The notes beneath the pieces were generated by a model, which was not told the DNA's origin, did not search any database, and saw only the letters and a program-made list of their open reading frames with translations. Of a DNA stretch of 64,000 nt, positions 36,228 through 45,710 are shown piece by piece. Each line of letters starts with the position of its first letter. The stretch's first letter is position 1. The translations under genes were made by a program, and so were the position numbers. Origin of the DNA: Mycolicibacterium neworleansense (GTDB taxonomy: Bacteria; Actinomycetota; Actinomycetes; Mycobacteriales; Mycobacteriaceae); contig NZ_CWKH01000001.1 in the NCBI RefSeq assembly GCF_001245615.1, positions 2,046,001 through 2,110,000 on the forward strand, given 5' to 3'.

Positions 36228-37831
36228 TGATCCCGACCGTGCGCGACATCATCGCGCTCCCGGTGGTGCGGGCCGGTGAGCCCGAGGTACTCAGTGCCCA
36301 ACAACTCGACCGCCCGGTGCGCTGGGTCCACGTCAGCGACATGCCCGACCTCGCCGGCCTGCTGCAGGGCGGCGAGCTGGTGCTCACCACCGGCGCCGCA
36401 CTGCGTGACGCACCCCGCGACTACCTGCGGCGGATGCAGCGCGCCGGCGTCGTCGGCGTGGTGGTCGAACTGGGCACCCGCATCGAATCACTACCCGACA
36501 GCGTCGGCCAGATGGCCCAAACCCTCGGCCTGGCGCTGGTGGTCCTGCATCGGGAGACCAAGTTCGTCGAGGTCACCGAGGCGGTGCACCGGCTCATCGT
36601 CGCAGACCAGTACGAGGAGCTCGAGTTCGCCCACCGGACACACAAGACGTTCACCGAGTTGAGCATGAAACGCCCGACGATGGCCGACATCGTGCGCGCG
36701 GCCGCCGAGATGATCGACGAATCGGTGGTACTCGAAGACTTGTCGCACCAGGTGCTGGCGATCTCACCCCGCAACGAGGCGGCCACCACCGTGCTCGCCG
36801 ACTGGCAACGCCGGTCCCGGGCGCTGACCGAGCCGTGGGCCACGACCGCTGTCGGCCCGCGCGCCGAGGAGTGGGGCCGGCTGATCGTGCCGCGCGCCCC
36901 GGCCGCACCGGTGAAAACCACGATGGTCCTGGAACGCGCCGCACAGGCGCTGGCCCTGCACCGGATGGCCGAACGCGGCCGCTCCGGTCTCGAACATCAG
37001 GCCCAGAGCGGGCTGATCGACGACGTCCTGGGCGGACGGATCGCCGACGACCGTGAGGCAGACGCCCGGGCCCTGGCCCTGGGTCTGCGACCCGGCGGCC
37101 CCTACCTGCCGACCACAGTCCGAGTGGGTGCGCCACTGGACCGGCTCGACCCGGTCGGTACCCAACGCCGCAACATCCGCATCCTCGATGCGGTGGCCCA
37201 CAGCGTGAAAGCCCAAGGGCACAGCGCGATCTGCTCGATCCGGCGGGACGGCGAGGTGGGCCTGGTGCTGGCGCTGAACCCACGGCGCGGATCCAGCGCC
37301 GAAGCCACGCTGAGCCGGCTGGCCGAGGGCTGGCGCGAGGCCATCTCCCGCGGCGGAGACTCCGACAAGGTCGTCATCGCGGTCGGCGGCGGCGCAGGCG
37401 CATTCGCCGACGCCGTCCACGGCCTGCGCGAGGCCGCCCATGTCGCCGAGGTCGCGGCGTCGATGCCGGATCTGACCCGTCCATTCGTGCGGGCCTCCGA
37501 CGTGCGGCTGCGCGGGCTGATCACACTGCTGCTCGACGATCCTCGGGTCCAGATGTTCGCCGAGACCGAACTCAAGACGCTGCTGATCCACGATGCCGAT
37601 CAGGGCAGCGACGACGTGGAAGTGCTGCGGGGTTACCTGGAACTGGCAGGCAACAAGTCGGCGCTGGCAAAACGCCTGCACATGAGCCGCCCGGCGCTCT
37701 ACAGCCGGCTCGCCTCGATCGAACGCCGGCTCGGCGTCAACCTCGACGACGGTGAATCGATGACCTCACTGCACGTGGCACTGCTCATCCTCGATGCGCA
37801 ACGCAGTGCCCGCCCGCAATCGACAGACTGA
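36227..37831 (+). CDS. PucR family transcriptional regulator
   Basis: The 534-residue protein has the N-terminal PucR domain (P-T-V-R-D-I-I-A-L-P-V-V through G-E-L-V-L-T-T-G), a central GGDEF-like region, and the C-terminal HTH_30 helix-turn-helix (L-E-L-A-G-N-K-S-A-L-A-K-R-L-H-M-S-R). PucR proteins often activate purine, GABA or other amino-compound catabolism. It is divergent from mmsA and the aminotransferase, its likely targets. There is no visible ribosome-binding site, consistent with leaderless translation. Confidence 0.92.
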   Translation: MIPTVRDIIALPVVRAGEPEVLSAQQLDRPVRWVHVSDMPDLAGLLQGGELVLTTGAALRDAPRDYLRRMQRAGVVGVVVELGTRIESLPDSVGQMAQTLGLALVVLHRETKFVEVTEAVHRLIVADQYEELEFAHRTHKTFTELSMKRPTMADIVRAAAEMIDESVVLEDLSHQVLAISPRNEAATTVLADWQRRSRALTEPWATTAVGPRAEEWGRLIVPRAPAAPVKTTMVLERAAQALALHRMAERGRSGLEHQAQSGLIDDVLGGRIADDREADARALALGLRPGGPYLPTTVRVGAPLDRLDPVGTQRRNIRILDAVAHSVKAQGHSAICSIRRDGEVGLVLALNPRRGSSAEATLSRLAEGWREAISRGGDSDKVVIAVGGGAGAFADAVHGLREAAHVAEVAASMPDLTRPFVRASDVRLRGLITLLLDDPRVQMFAETELKTLLIHDADQGSDDVEVLRGYLELAGNKSALAKRLHMSRPALYSRLASIERRLGVNLDDGESMTSLHVALLILDAQRSARPQSTD

Positions 37832-37836
37832 TCTGT

Positions 37837-39249
37837 TCAATCGGTGAGAAGTTTCTTCTGCACCTTGCCCATCGCGTTTCTCGGCAGCTCGCCGACGAAG
37901 ACCACTTCGCGCGGCCGCTTGTGCTGCGACAGTGTCTGGGCCACGAACTCGATGAGCCCCTCGGCGAGCTGTGGCCGATTCCCGTCATCGGTCACGACGT
38001 ATGCCACAACCCGCTGCCCCAAGTCGGCATCCGTGCGGCCGACAACGGCTGCCTCGCGCACCGAGGGGTGAGCGAGCAACGCGGTTTCGACCTCCCCCGC
38101 GCCGATTCGATATCCGCCCGACTTGATCAGATCCACTGACTCCCGCCCGACGATTCGGTGAAATCCGTCCGTGTCACGAGTGGCGACATCGCCGGTCATG
38201 AACCAGCCGTCGTCGGTCCATGCGTCCACGGTGGCCTGGGGTCGATTGAGGTAGCCATCGAACAGCATGGGGCCGCGCACCTGGAGCCGTCCGATGCTGT
38301 TGCCGTCGTCGGGAACTACATGGCCGTCGTCGGCGCACAGCCGGGTATCGACGCCGAGAACGGGTTGGCCGACCGAGCCGGGTCGGCGTTCACCGTCGGC
38401 CCGGGTGGACAACGTGATCATCGTTTCGCTCATGCCGTACCGCTCGATCGGTGTGCAACCGGTGAGCTCGGCGATGCGGTGGAAGACCGGCGTGACCAAC
38501 GGCGCGCTGCCCGATACCAGCAGCCGGGCGCCCCGCAACGCCCGTGCCGATGGTTCGTCGGCTGCGATGCGCGACCACACCGTGGGCACGCCGAAGTACA
38601 TCGTGCCGGCCGTGGCGGCATAGCGCTCCGGTCGCGGCTTGACGGTATGGACCACCCGGGAGCCGATGCGCAGCGAAGCGAGCACGCCGAGCATCAGCCC
38701 GTGCAGGTGGAACAACGGGAGACCGTGCACCACGGTGTCGTCGCGCGTCCATTGCCAGGCGTCGGCCACGGCGTCGATACCGGCCGCCAGCGCCCGGTGG
38801 CTGAGATTGACGCCTTTGGGAGCACCCGTGGTCCCCGACGTGTACAGAATCATCGCGACTGCTTCGGGTGACGGCGCGTCGGGCAATTCGCCACGTCCGC
38901 GCCCCCGCACCGTTGCCGGTACCGCGGGGAGTTGTGAGTCCCGATGCGGCGGTCCCGCCCAACTCGTGACGCGGGCATCGGTGAGCATGTGCCGCAGCTC
39001 TGCAGAGCCCGAGTCGGGGGGAATCGGCACCACAGGGACGCCCGCCAGCAGGCAGCCGACCACGGCGACAACCGTCTCCAGCGTCGGTTGGGCGCACACC
39101 GCAACCGGTCCCCCGTCAGGCAAGTTGCCGGCAAGCGCACAGGCAGCCTCGAACAGCTGCGCTCGCGACACGCTGCGCGCACCCACCGAGATTGCGGCGG
39201 TGGCGTCGACCGAGTCGCTCGCGGCAGGGTCCAGTGACGTCAAAAGCAT
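37837..39249 (-). CDS. matB: Malonyl-CoA synthetase-like acyl-CoA ligase (MatB type)
   Basis: The 470-residue AMP-forming ligase has Y-T-S-G-T-T-G-A-P-K-G, P-L-F-H-L-H-G-L, Y-G-M-S-E-T, R-R-P-G-S-V-G-Q-P and a C-terminal K-S-G-G-Y-R-I-G...N-A-M-G-K-V-Q-K. The L-F-H-L-H-G and R-R-P-G-S-V-G blocks resemble malonyl-CoA synthetases. It follows a MatC-type carrier by 36 nt, strengthening the malonate assignment. No malonyl-CoA decarboxylase gene lies in the window. The start at 39249 gives the family's usual length. Confidence 0.75.
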   Translation of the reverse strand: MLLTSLDPAASDSVDATAAISVGARSVSRAQLFEAACALAGNLPDGGPVAVCAQPTLETVVAVVGCLLAGVPVVPIPPDSGSAELRHMLTDARVTSWAGPPHRDSQLPAVPATVRGRGRGELPDAPSPEAVAMILYTSGTTGAPKGVNLSHRALAAGIDAVADAWQWTRDDTVVHGLPLFHLHGLMLGVLASLRIGSRVVHTVKPRPERYAATAGTMYFGVPTVWSRIAADEPSARALRGARLLVSGSAPLVTPVFHRIAELTGCTPIERYGMSETMITLSTRADGERRPGSVGQPVLGVDTRLCADDGHVVPDDGNSIGRLQVRGPMLFDGYLNRPQATVDAWTDDGWFMTGDVATRDTDGFHRIVGRESVDLIKSGGYRIGAGEVETALLAHPSVREAAVVGRTDADLGQRVVAYVVTDDGNRPQLAEGLIEFVAQTLSQHKRPREVVFVGELPRNAMGKVQKKLLTD

Positions 39250-39285
39250 GGGCGGACAAGTCCTTTCGTTGCTGGTAGCGGCCAC

Positions 39286-40641
39286 TCAGAACACCATGCC
39301 CGGAAGGACAAGGGCCCCGACGAGCAGAACCGGGCCGATCACGACCATCGACAGCCCCCACCGCATCAGCAACCTGGTCATGCGGGGCCGCTGCGCTTCG
39401 TCGACGGTGGTCGCCACCAGCGTCGCCCCCACGGTGGAGAACGGTGATACGTCGACGATGGACGCGCACACGCCGAGCGCGCACATCAGTGCCCAACCGG
39501 GAATGCCTCCGGCCGCGACCAGGGGCAGTGCGAGCGGAACCAGCGCCGCCAGCATTCCGGTGGTCGAGGCGAACGCCGAGACGAGCCCTGCCACAAGGCA
39601 TATGAAAAGCGCAGCCAGCAGCGGAACGCCGATATGGCCGGCAAATTCACCGAGCAGGTCGACCGAGCCCAGTTTGTCGAGCACACCGGCGAACGTGATG
39701 ATGCCGCCCACCAGCAGGACTGTCGACCAGTCGATCCGCGGAATTGCCTTGTTACCCGATCGTGGATCCACGAGGGTGAGCACAGCGCCGAGCGCGAACG
39801 CCAACACACCGATGTCGGGATCCATGCCCGCCAGCGACAGCCCAATGACCGCTCCGATCAGGCCGAGCATGGCAGCCAAGGTGGCAATCTGGTTGGGCGT
39901 GAAGGAGTTTCGTTCGGTTCCCGGAGGCAGGTCGAAGCTCGACGCCCCGCCACGAGGCGCACTCCGTGCGCTGCCGCCGCCGACGGTGACCAGCCGGTCT
40001 TCGGCCGCCAGCGCCATCGCCGGCTCGATCACCGCGGCGCGGTGCAGCAGTTTCAACCCTCCGAACAGCACGTAGGCCACCGCCAGCAGAATCAGGTTGA
40101 CCGCCAGGGCCACGATGCACAAGACGAACGGATTGAGATCGATGCCGGCCTGATGCGCGGTGCCGTAGGTGACGATGCCGAACAGACTGGTGGGCGCGAA
40201 TGCCCCAGCGCTCAGGCCGGTGCCGATCGACAATGCCATCAGCATCGGATCGATCGCGCGCTTGTCCGCCACCATCATTCCGATCGGCGCCATCACCAAC
40301 CCGCCCAGCGGGGAGCCCATCGCCGAGATCGCCGCGGTCAGCGAGAAGAACACCAGGGGCAACAGCACCGTCCGATGCCCGACCTTGACCAAGGTGACCT
40401 CGATGATGCGGTCGATGGTGCCGTTGGCGTGGGCGATCCCGAAGAAGTAGGTCACGCCGACCAGCAACACCAGAATGTCGATCGGAAAGCCGTCGATGAT
40501 GTCGTCGATCGACATCTCCGCCAGACCTAGCCCCACTCCGGCCGCCGCGGCGAACATCAACACGCCCAGGTGGGCATTGCGCCATGCCGAAACCGCGAAG
40601 ACACCGACGAAAACCGCCAGCGCCAGCAGCTGAATTGTCAT
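39286..40641 (-). CDS. MatC-type dicarboxylate (malonate) carrier
   Basis: The 451-residue integral membrane protein has about 11-12 hydrophobic segments. Its N-terminal half resembles the MatC N-terminal domain (V-G-V-T-Y-F-F-G-I-A-H-A-N-G-T, M-G-S-P-L-G-G-L-V-M-A-P-I-G), and the C-terminal half is like an SLC13/CitM permease. MatC is the malonate carrier of rhizobia. It is the first gene of the pair with the MatB-like ligase and is divergent from an IclR regulator. Confidence 0.8.
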   Translation of the reverse strand: MTIQLLALAVFVGVFAVSAWRNAHLGVLMFAAAAGVGLGLAEMSIDDIIDGFPIDILVLLVGVTYFFGIAHANGTIDRIIEVTLVKVGHRTVLLPLVFFSLTAAISAMGSPLGGLVMAPIGMMVADKRAIDPMLMALSIGTGLSAGAFAPTSLFGIVTYGTAHQAGIDLNPFVLCIVALAVNLILLAVAYVLFGGLKLLHRAAVIEPAMALAAEDRLVTVGGGSARSAPRGGASSFDLPPGTERNSFTPNQIATLAAMLGLIGAVIGLSLAGMDPDIGVLAFALGAVLTLVDPRSGNKAIPRIDWSTVLLVGGIITFAGVLDKLGSVDLLGEFAGHIGVPLLAALFICLVAGLVSAFASTTGMLAALVPLALPLVAAGGIPGWALMCALGVCASIVDVSPFSTVGATLVATTVDEAQRPRMTRLLMRWGLSMVVIGPVLLVGALVLPGMVF

Positions 40642-40680
40642 TCCATCGCCTTTCGAAACGTTGGACCCGCTTCCCCAACT

Positions 40681-40710
40681 GGTCCACTGTGTGGCACAGT
40701 GGTCTACTGT
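40681..40710. promoter_or_regulatory. IclR operator candidate between matC and the regulator
   Basis: CCACTGTG-TGG-CACAGTGG (40684-40702) is a perfect 8-bp palindrome. GGTCCACTGT (40681-40690) recurs as GGTCTACTGT 20 bp later (40701-40710), two helical turns apart. TACTGT in the second copy and its complement TACAGT both fit -10 boxes, one for each divergent gene. Confidence 0.65.
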
Positions 40711-40778
40711 ATGAACCGGTGCGGGTAAGCTAGCTCACATCTGCACCGCGGGTCAATGTGGATCGCAGAGGAGGGCGC

Positions 40779-41519
40779 ATGTCGACGAACAGCGTGGTGT
40801 CCGCGTTTCAGGTATTGGAGGCGGTCGCAAAGCTGCAACCGGTGGGCCTGTCCGAGCTCACGCGCGCGGTCGGCCTCCCCAAGAGCACAGTGCAGCGGTG
40901 TTTGCTCACGCTGCACGAGATCGGCTGGCTGCGACCCACTTCCGCGCAGCCGACGCGATGGAACCTGACCTACCGCGCATTCTCTGTCGGCAGCCGGGCC
41001 GGCGACCATCAGCCGATGCGCGAAACCGCGCTGCCGTTTCTGAACGAGTTGCAGCTCAACACCACCGAGACCATCCACCTTGCCGCGCCAGACGGACCGG
41101 AACTGGTACTCATCGAACGCCTGGACACCGCCCACCCCCTGCGCGCCTTCATGCCATTGGGGTCACGGATTCCTTTGCACGCGTCGGCAACCGGAATCGC
41201 TTTTCTCGCCGCCAGCACCGACGAATATGTCGCGCAATATCTTTCGCAGCACCTCGCACCGCAAACCGACCACACCATCACCGATCCGGACCGGTTGAGC
41301 GAAGCGATCGAGTTGGTTCGGACCCGTGGGTACTCGGTCAACGAGCAGGGCCTGAACTCCGGCATCACCGCACTCGGCGCCAGTATCGTCAATGCCCAAC
41401 GCGAACCCATCGGATCGGTGTCGATATCGGGACCGAGCAGCAGGATTACCGCCGACAAGTTCGCTAGGTTCGGGACTGCGGTGCGCGAGACCGCAGAACG
41501 AATCTCGGCGGCACTGTGA
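40779..41519 (+). CDS. IclR family transcriptional regulator
   Basis: The 246-residue protein has an N-terminal winged helix (L-S-E-L-T-R-A-V-G-L-P-K-S-T-V-Q-R) and the IclR ligand-binding domain (P-L-R-A-F-M-P-L-G-S-R-I-P-L-H-A-S-A-T-G and G-L-N-S-G-I-T-A-L-G). It is divergent from the malonate carrier and ligase genes across a gap with a strong palindrome, so it probably controls them and itself. The ATG at 40779 has an AGAGGAGGG ribosome-binding site. Confidence 0.92.
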   Translation: MSTNSVVSAFQVLEAVAKLQPVGLSELTRAVGLPKSTVQRCLLTLHEIGWLRPTSAQPTRWNLTYRAFSVGSRAGDHQPMRETALPFLNELQLNTTETIHLAAPDGPELVLIERLDTAHPLRAFMPLGSRIPLHASATGIAFLAASTDEYVAQYLSQHLAPQTDHTITDPDRLSEAIELVRTRGYSVNEQGLNSGITALGASIVNAQREPIGSVSISGPSSRITADKFARFGTAVRETAERISAAL

Positions 41520-41553
41520 ACTCGCGCAGAACTGGCGGAGAGGCGATACCGAC

Positions 41554-41940
41554 ATGGCAGATCGCAATGTGCTGGGCGGCCCGCTCGAGGAGTGCGGCAC
41601 CGACCCGCTCACCGGGTTCTACCGCGACGGGTGCTGCTCGACCGGCGACGCCGACGCGGGCCGGCACACCATCTGCGCTGTCGTGACCACCGAGTTCCTC
41701 GAACATCAGCGGTCCATCGGCAACGACCTGTCCACACCGGCACCGCAGTACCGGTTTCCCGGCCTGACGCCGGGCGACCGCTGGTGCGTCACCGCGGCCA
41801 ACTGGCTGCGCGCGCACAACGACGGCAGGGCGGCCCCGGTGGTGCTGGCCGCCACTCACGAACGCACCCTCGACCTGGTGCCCCTCGACGTCCTCGAGCA
41901 GTACGCCGTCGATGTTCCGGACGACCTGGGCAGCCTCTGA
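41554..41940 (+). CDS. DUF2237 family protein
   Basis: The 128-residue protein matches the DUF2237 family: N-V-L-G-G-P-L-E-x-C at the start, T-G-F-Y-R-D-G-C-C, a central V-T-x-E-F-L and D-R-W-C-V-T-A-x-x-W near residue 80. Its cysteines may bind metal, but no function is known to me. It lies 34 nt after the IclR gene and 19 nt before the SelO gene. Confidence 0.85.
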   Translation: MADRNVLGGPLEECGTDPLTGFYRDGCCSTGDADAGRHTICAVVTTEFLEHQRSIGNDLSTPAPQYRFPGLTPGDRWCVTAANWLRAHNDGRAAPVVLAATHERTLDLVPLDVLEQYAVDVPDDLGSL

Positions 41941-41959
41941 GGGTCCGTAGGCTCGGGAC

Positions 41960-43414
41960 GTGAGCGTCGCATCGGATCCGACCGTCATCCTGGACAACCG
42001 CTTCGCCCGCGCCCTGCCCGAGATGGCGGTCGCGTGGCAGGCCGAGCCGGCCCCGGCCCCGCGGTTGCTCGTGCTCAACGAGCCGCTGGCCGCCGAGCTC
42101 GGCCTCGATATGTCATGGCTTCGCACACCCGACGGGCTCGGCCTGCTGGTCGGCACGGCGGTCCCCGATGGAGCCACGCCCGTCGCGCAGGCCTACGCCG
42201 GCCATCAGTTCGGCGGGTACGTCCCGCTCCTGGGCGACGGTCGCGCGCTGCTGCTCGGCGAGTTCGTCGACCCCGGTGACCGTCTCCGCGACCTGCATCT
42301 CAAAGGATCGGGACGGACCCCGTTCGCCCGGGGCGGCGACGGCCTGGCCGTCGTCGGGCCCATGCTGCGCGAGTACATCGTCAGCGAGGCGATGTACGCC
42401 ATGGGCATCCCCACCACCCGAGCGCTTGGCGTGGTGGCCACCGGACGCGAGGTACGGCGCGAGACGATGCTGCCAGGGGCGGTGCTGGCCAGGATCGCCG
42501 CCAGCCACCTTCGAGTCGGCAGTTTCCAGTACGCCGCCGCACGCGCCCAGGCCGACGGAGACACGGGGCTGCTGCGCCGGCTGGCCGACCACGCCATCGC
42601 CCGCCACCACCCCGACGCGGCCGGCGCGGCCAACCCGTACCTGGCGCTGTACGAGGCGGTCATCTCGGCGCAGGCCGCGCTGCTGGCACAGTGGATGCTG
42701 GTCGGGTTCGTGCACGGTGTGATGAACACCGACAACATGACGATCTCTGGCGAGACCATCGACTACGGGCCGTGCGCATTCATGGAAACCTTCGATCCCG
42801 CAACGGTATTCAGCTCGATCGACCATGGCGGTCGCTATGCCTACGGCAACCAGCCGACTGTCGCCGGATGGAACCTCGCCCGGTTCGCCGAGGCCCTGCT
42901 CCCCCTGCTCCACGACGACGGTGAGCGGGCCGTCGAGCTCGCCACCGCAGCGCTGCACGGCTTCGGGCCGCAGTTCACCGGCGTGTGGTCGGCAGGGATG
43001 CGCGCCAAGCTCGGACTGTCCGCCGACATCGACGACGACACCGCCCGCACTCTCACCGATGACCTGCTTGTGCTGCTGCAGCAGAACCGGACTGATTACA
43101 CGTCCTTCTTCCGTGACCTCAGCCGCGCCGCGCGTGGACAGACAACGATCGCCGGCGGATTCGGCGACTGGCTGGCGCGGTGGCATGCCCTAGAACCCGA
43201 CGCCGACGCGATGGACCGGGTGAACCCCGTCTACATCCCGCGCAACCACCTGGTCGAGGAAGCGTTGACCGCCGCCACCGAGGATGACCTGGAACCCGTC
43301 CAACACCTCATGGACGCCCTGACCTCGCCCTATGACGAGCGGCCCGGCCTCGAACGGTATGCGGCACCAGCGCCGGCCGACTTCGGGACCTACCGCACGT
43401 TCTGCGGAACCTGA
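41960..43414 (+). CDS. selO: SelO/YdiU family protein AMPylase
   Basis: The 484-residue pseudokinase-fold protein has [33 protein letters not shown], the catalytic-type H-G-V-M-N-T-D-N and the metal-binding D-Y-G-P-C. SelO transfers AMP from ATP to protein hydroxyls, and E. coli SelO is linked to redox stress. The length matches bacterial homologues (about 480) and there is no C-terminal selenocysteine, as expected in bacteria. It starts at GTG. Confidence 0.9.
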   Translation: MSVASDPTVILDNRFARALPEMAVAWQAEPAPAPRLLVLNEPLAAELGLDMSWLRTPDGLGLLVGTAVPDGATPVAQAYAGHQFGGYVPLLGDGRALLLGEFVDPGDRLRDLHLKGSGRTPFARGGDGLAVVGPMLREYIVSEAMYAMGIPTTRALGVVATGREVRRETMLPGAVLARIAASHLRVGSFQYAAARAQADGDTGLLRRLADHAIARHHPDAAGAANPYLALYEAVISAQAALLAQWMLVGFVHGVMNTDNMTISGETIDYGPCAFMETFDPATVFSSIDHGGRYAYGNQPTVAGWNLARFAEALLPLLHDDGERAVELATAALHGFGPQFTGVWSAGMRAKLGLSADIDDDTARTLTDDLLVLLQQNRTDYTSFFRDLSRAARGQTTIAGGFGDWLARWHALEPDADAMDRVNPVYIPRNHLVEEALTAATEDDLEPVQHLMDALTSPYDERPGLERYAAPAPADFGTYRTFCGT

Positions 43415-43438
43415 CGACCTCCCGCTACTCTCGGTGAG

Positions 43439-44143
43439 GTGACGACGATCACCGTGGACACCCCGGCCGGTCCGATCGACGCCCTGCTCAACGCCCCCGG
43501 TGGCGAAGGGCCCTGGCCCGGGGTGGTGATCATCCACGACGCGATCGGCTACGGGCCCGACAACGAGGCGATCTCGGAACGGGTCGCGGCCGCCGGCTAT
43601 ATCGCCCTCACTCCCAACCTCTACTCCCGCGGCGGCCGGGCCCGATGCATCACCCGGGTGTTCCGCGAGCTGCTGACCCAACGCGGCCGCGCGCTCGACG
43701 ACATCCTGGCCGCCCGCGACCACCTGCGTGCGCACCCGCAATGCACCGGCACTGTCGGCATCGCGGGGTTCTGCATGGGCGGTCAGTTCGCGCTGATCAT
43801 GGGCCCCAAGGGATTTGGCGCCTCAGCACCGTTCTACGGCACGCCGCTGCCGAAGCGGCTCGACCAGACATTGGACGCGTCATGCCCGGTGGTGGCCAGC
43901 TTCGGCCGCCGGGATCCGATGGGCATCGGCGCCGCGGGCCGGTTGCAGCGGGTGGTGGACGACAAGAACATCCCCGCCGACATCAAGGTCTACCCCGAAG
44001 CCGGGCACAGCTTCGCCAATCAACTGCCAGGGCAGGCGTTTCTGCGAATCGCCGGCTTCGGATACAACGAGGCCGCCACTGCCGACGCCTGGTCGCGGGT
44101 GTTCGCGTTCTTCGGCGAGCACCTGGTCACTGAAGCCAACTGA
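43439..44143 (+). CDS. Dienelactone hydrolase family protein
   Basis: The 234-residue alpha/beta hydrolase has the cysteine nucleophile in G-F-C-M-G-G, E-A-G-H-S-F with the catalytic histidine, and an intervening acidic residue. Dienelactone hydrolases open dienelactones in aromatic degradation, but many family members act on other esters. No aromatic pathway genes are adjacent. Its 3-prime end overlaps the convergent M20 gene by 17 nt. Confidence 0.85.
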   Translation: MTTITVDTPAGPIDALLNAPGGEGPWPGVVIIHDAIGYGPDNEAISERVAAAGYIALTPNLYSRGGRARCITRVFRELLTQRGRALDDILAARDHLRAHPQCTGTVGIAGFCMGGQFALIMGPKGFGASAPFYGTPLPKRLDQTLDASCPVVASFGRRDPMGIGAAGRLQRVVDDKNIPADIKVYPEAGHSFANQLPGQAFLRIAGFGYNEAATADAWSRVFAFFGEHLVTEAN

Positions 44144-45386
44144 GCCCGGCCACCACCAGCGCTTCGGTACCGGTGTCCAACGTCGGCTGGAGCACCGGGG
44201 CGAATCGCGGTGAATGGTTCACCGGAATGTCGGCGCCCACGCGGTCGGCGGCCACGGCGGCCTCGAAGGTCTGCTCGTCGATGCCGCCGAAGCCCCAATA
44301 GGTGTAGGGCGCTTTCAGGGCAGCCGGAATGTCACCGAAGTCCTCACTGGCCGCCCCGGCCGGCATGGTCTGCGCCCGGTCGCCGAAGTACTCGCTGAAC
44401 GCGGCCTCGACACGAGCCGTCACCGCAGCGTCGTTGACGGTCAGCGGAAAGTTGGCGTACAACTCGAATTCCGGCTCGCGCGGTGAGTCGGACGCCTGGC
44501 ACTCGCCGATGACCACCCGCCGGATCGCGGCGAGCACCGCGGTGCGCACCGATTCGTCGAACGTGCGCAGGTTGAGTTCGAGCACCGCGTGGTCACCGAT
44601 GACGTTGCTCTTGGTCCCCGACTGGATGCTGCCGACCGTCAGGACGACCGTCTGGCTCGGATCGACCTCGCGCGACACGATCGTCTGCAAGCGGATGACG
44701 ATCATCGACGCCAGCACCACCGGATCCACCGTGGCCTGCGGCATCGAACCGTGCCCGCCGCGACCGTAGACGGTGATCTTCATGCTGTCGGCCGCCGACA
44801 ACACCGGACCGCTGCGGGTACGCAATTGCCCGGCCGGCGCCGGAAAAACGTGCTGGGCCATCGCCACATCGATCGGGCCGACGAGATCGGCCAGCCCGTC
44901 CTCGACCATCCCGCGGGCACCATTGCCCACCTCTTCGGCGGGCTGGAAGACCGCGATCACGGTGCCACGCCAGTGATCCGTTGCCCGGGCGAACAATTCG
45001 GCCGCACCCAGCAGACACGTCACGTGAGTGTCGTGACCACAGGCATGCATCACGCCGGCCTCGCTACTCGCATACGGCAGATCGGTTGCCTCGGTCACCG
45101 GAAGCGCATCCATGTCCGCGCGCAACAGCACCCGGGGGCCGTCGCCGTTACGCAGTACACCGACCACGCCGGTGCCCCCGACACCTTCATGGACGGTCAG
45201 GCCGGATTCCCGCAGGCGGGCGGCCACCAAGCCGGCCGTGCGGTGTTCCTGATGCGAGAGTTCGGGATGCTGATGCAGGTCCCGGTAGAGCGGCTCCTGC
45301 CATGCGCGCACCTCGGGCAGGTGCGCCAGCACGGCCTCGGCGCGGCGGCGAACATCGTCGGGCCCGGTACTGACAGTCGCCGTCAC
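44127..45386 (-). CDS. M20 family amidohydrolase
   Basis: The 419-residue metallopeptidase-like protein has the metal-binding A-C-G-H-D-T-H-V-T, the acidic pair in P-A-E-E-V-G-N-G-A, and the dimerisation insert with G-R-G-G-H-G-S-M-P. The family includes hippurate hydrolases and N-acyl amino acid amidohydrolases. It lies 18 nt upstream of the conserved DUF2469 gene and marks the right end of the accessory block. Confidence 0.9.
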   Translation of the reverse strand: MTATVSTGPDDVRRRAEAVLAHLPEVRAWQEPLYRDLHQHPELSHQEHRTAGLVAARLRESGLTVHEGVGGTGVVGVLRNGDGPRVLLRADMDALPVTEATDLPYASSEAGVMHACGHDTHVTCLLGAAELFARATDHWRGTVIAVFQPAEEVGNGARGMVEDGLADLVGPIDVAMAQHVFPAPAGQLRTRSGPVLSAADSMKITVYGRGGHGSMPQATVDPVVLASMIVIRLQTIVSREVDPSQTVVLTVGSIQSGTKSNVIGDHAVLELNLRTFDESVRTAVLAAIRRVVIGECQASDSPREPEFELYANFPLTVNDAAVTARVEAAFSEYFGDRAQTMPAGAASEDFGDIPAALKAPYTYWGFGGIDEQTFEAAVAADRVGADIPVNHSPRFAPVLQPTLDTGTEALVVAGLSWLQ

Positions 45387-45404
45387 GTCGCCCCCTGTCC
45401 GCCG

Positions 45405-45710
45405 TTACTCCGGCAACCGCAGCTCGGGCTTCTCGACCTCTTCGATGTTCACGTCCTTGAACGTGATGACCCGCACCTGTTTGACGAACCTGGCCGGGCG
45501 GTACATGTCCCACACCCAGGCATCGGCGAGCCGCAGTTCGAAGTAGACCTCGCCCTCGGAGTTACGCGGAATCAGCTCCACGCTGTTGGCGAGATAGAAC
45601 CGGCGCTCGGTCTCCACGACGTAGCTGAACTGCCCGACGATGTCCTTGTATTCGCGGTACAGCGAGAGCTCCATCTCGGTTTCATACTTCTCGAGATCCT
45701 CGGCGCTCAT
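45405..45710 (-). CDS. DUF2469 family protein (Rv2901c-like)
   Basis: The 101-residue protein begins [15 protein letters not shown] and contains N-S-V-E-L-I-P and a D-M-Y-R-P-A-R-F-V block, the conserved actinobacterial DUF2469 pattern. Its function is unknown. It overlaps rnhB by 4 nt, as expected for the homologue of Rv2901c. Confidence 0.9.
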   Translation of the reverse strand: MSAEDLEKYETEMELSLYREYKDIVGQFSYVVETERRFYLANSVELIPRNSEGEVYFELRLADAWVWDMYRPARFVKQVRVITFKDVNIEEVEKPELRLPE

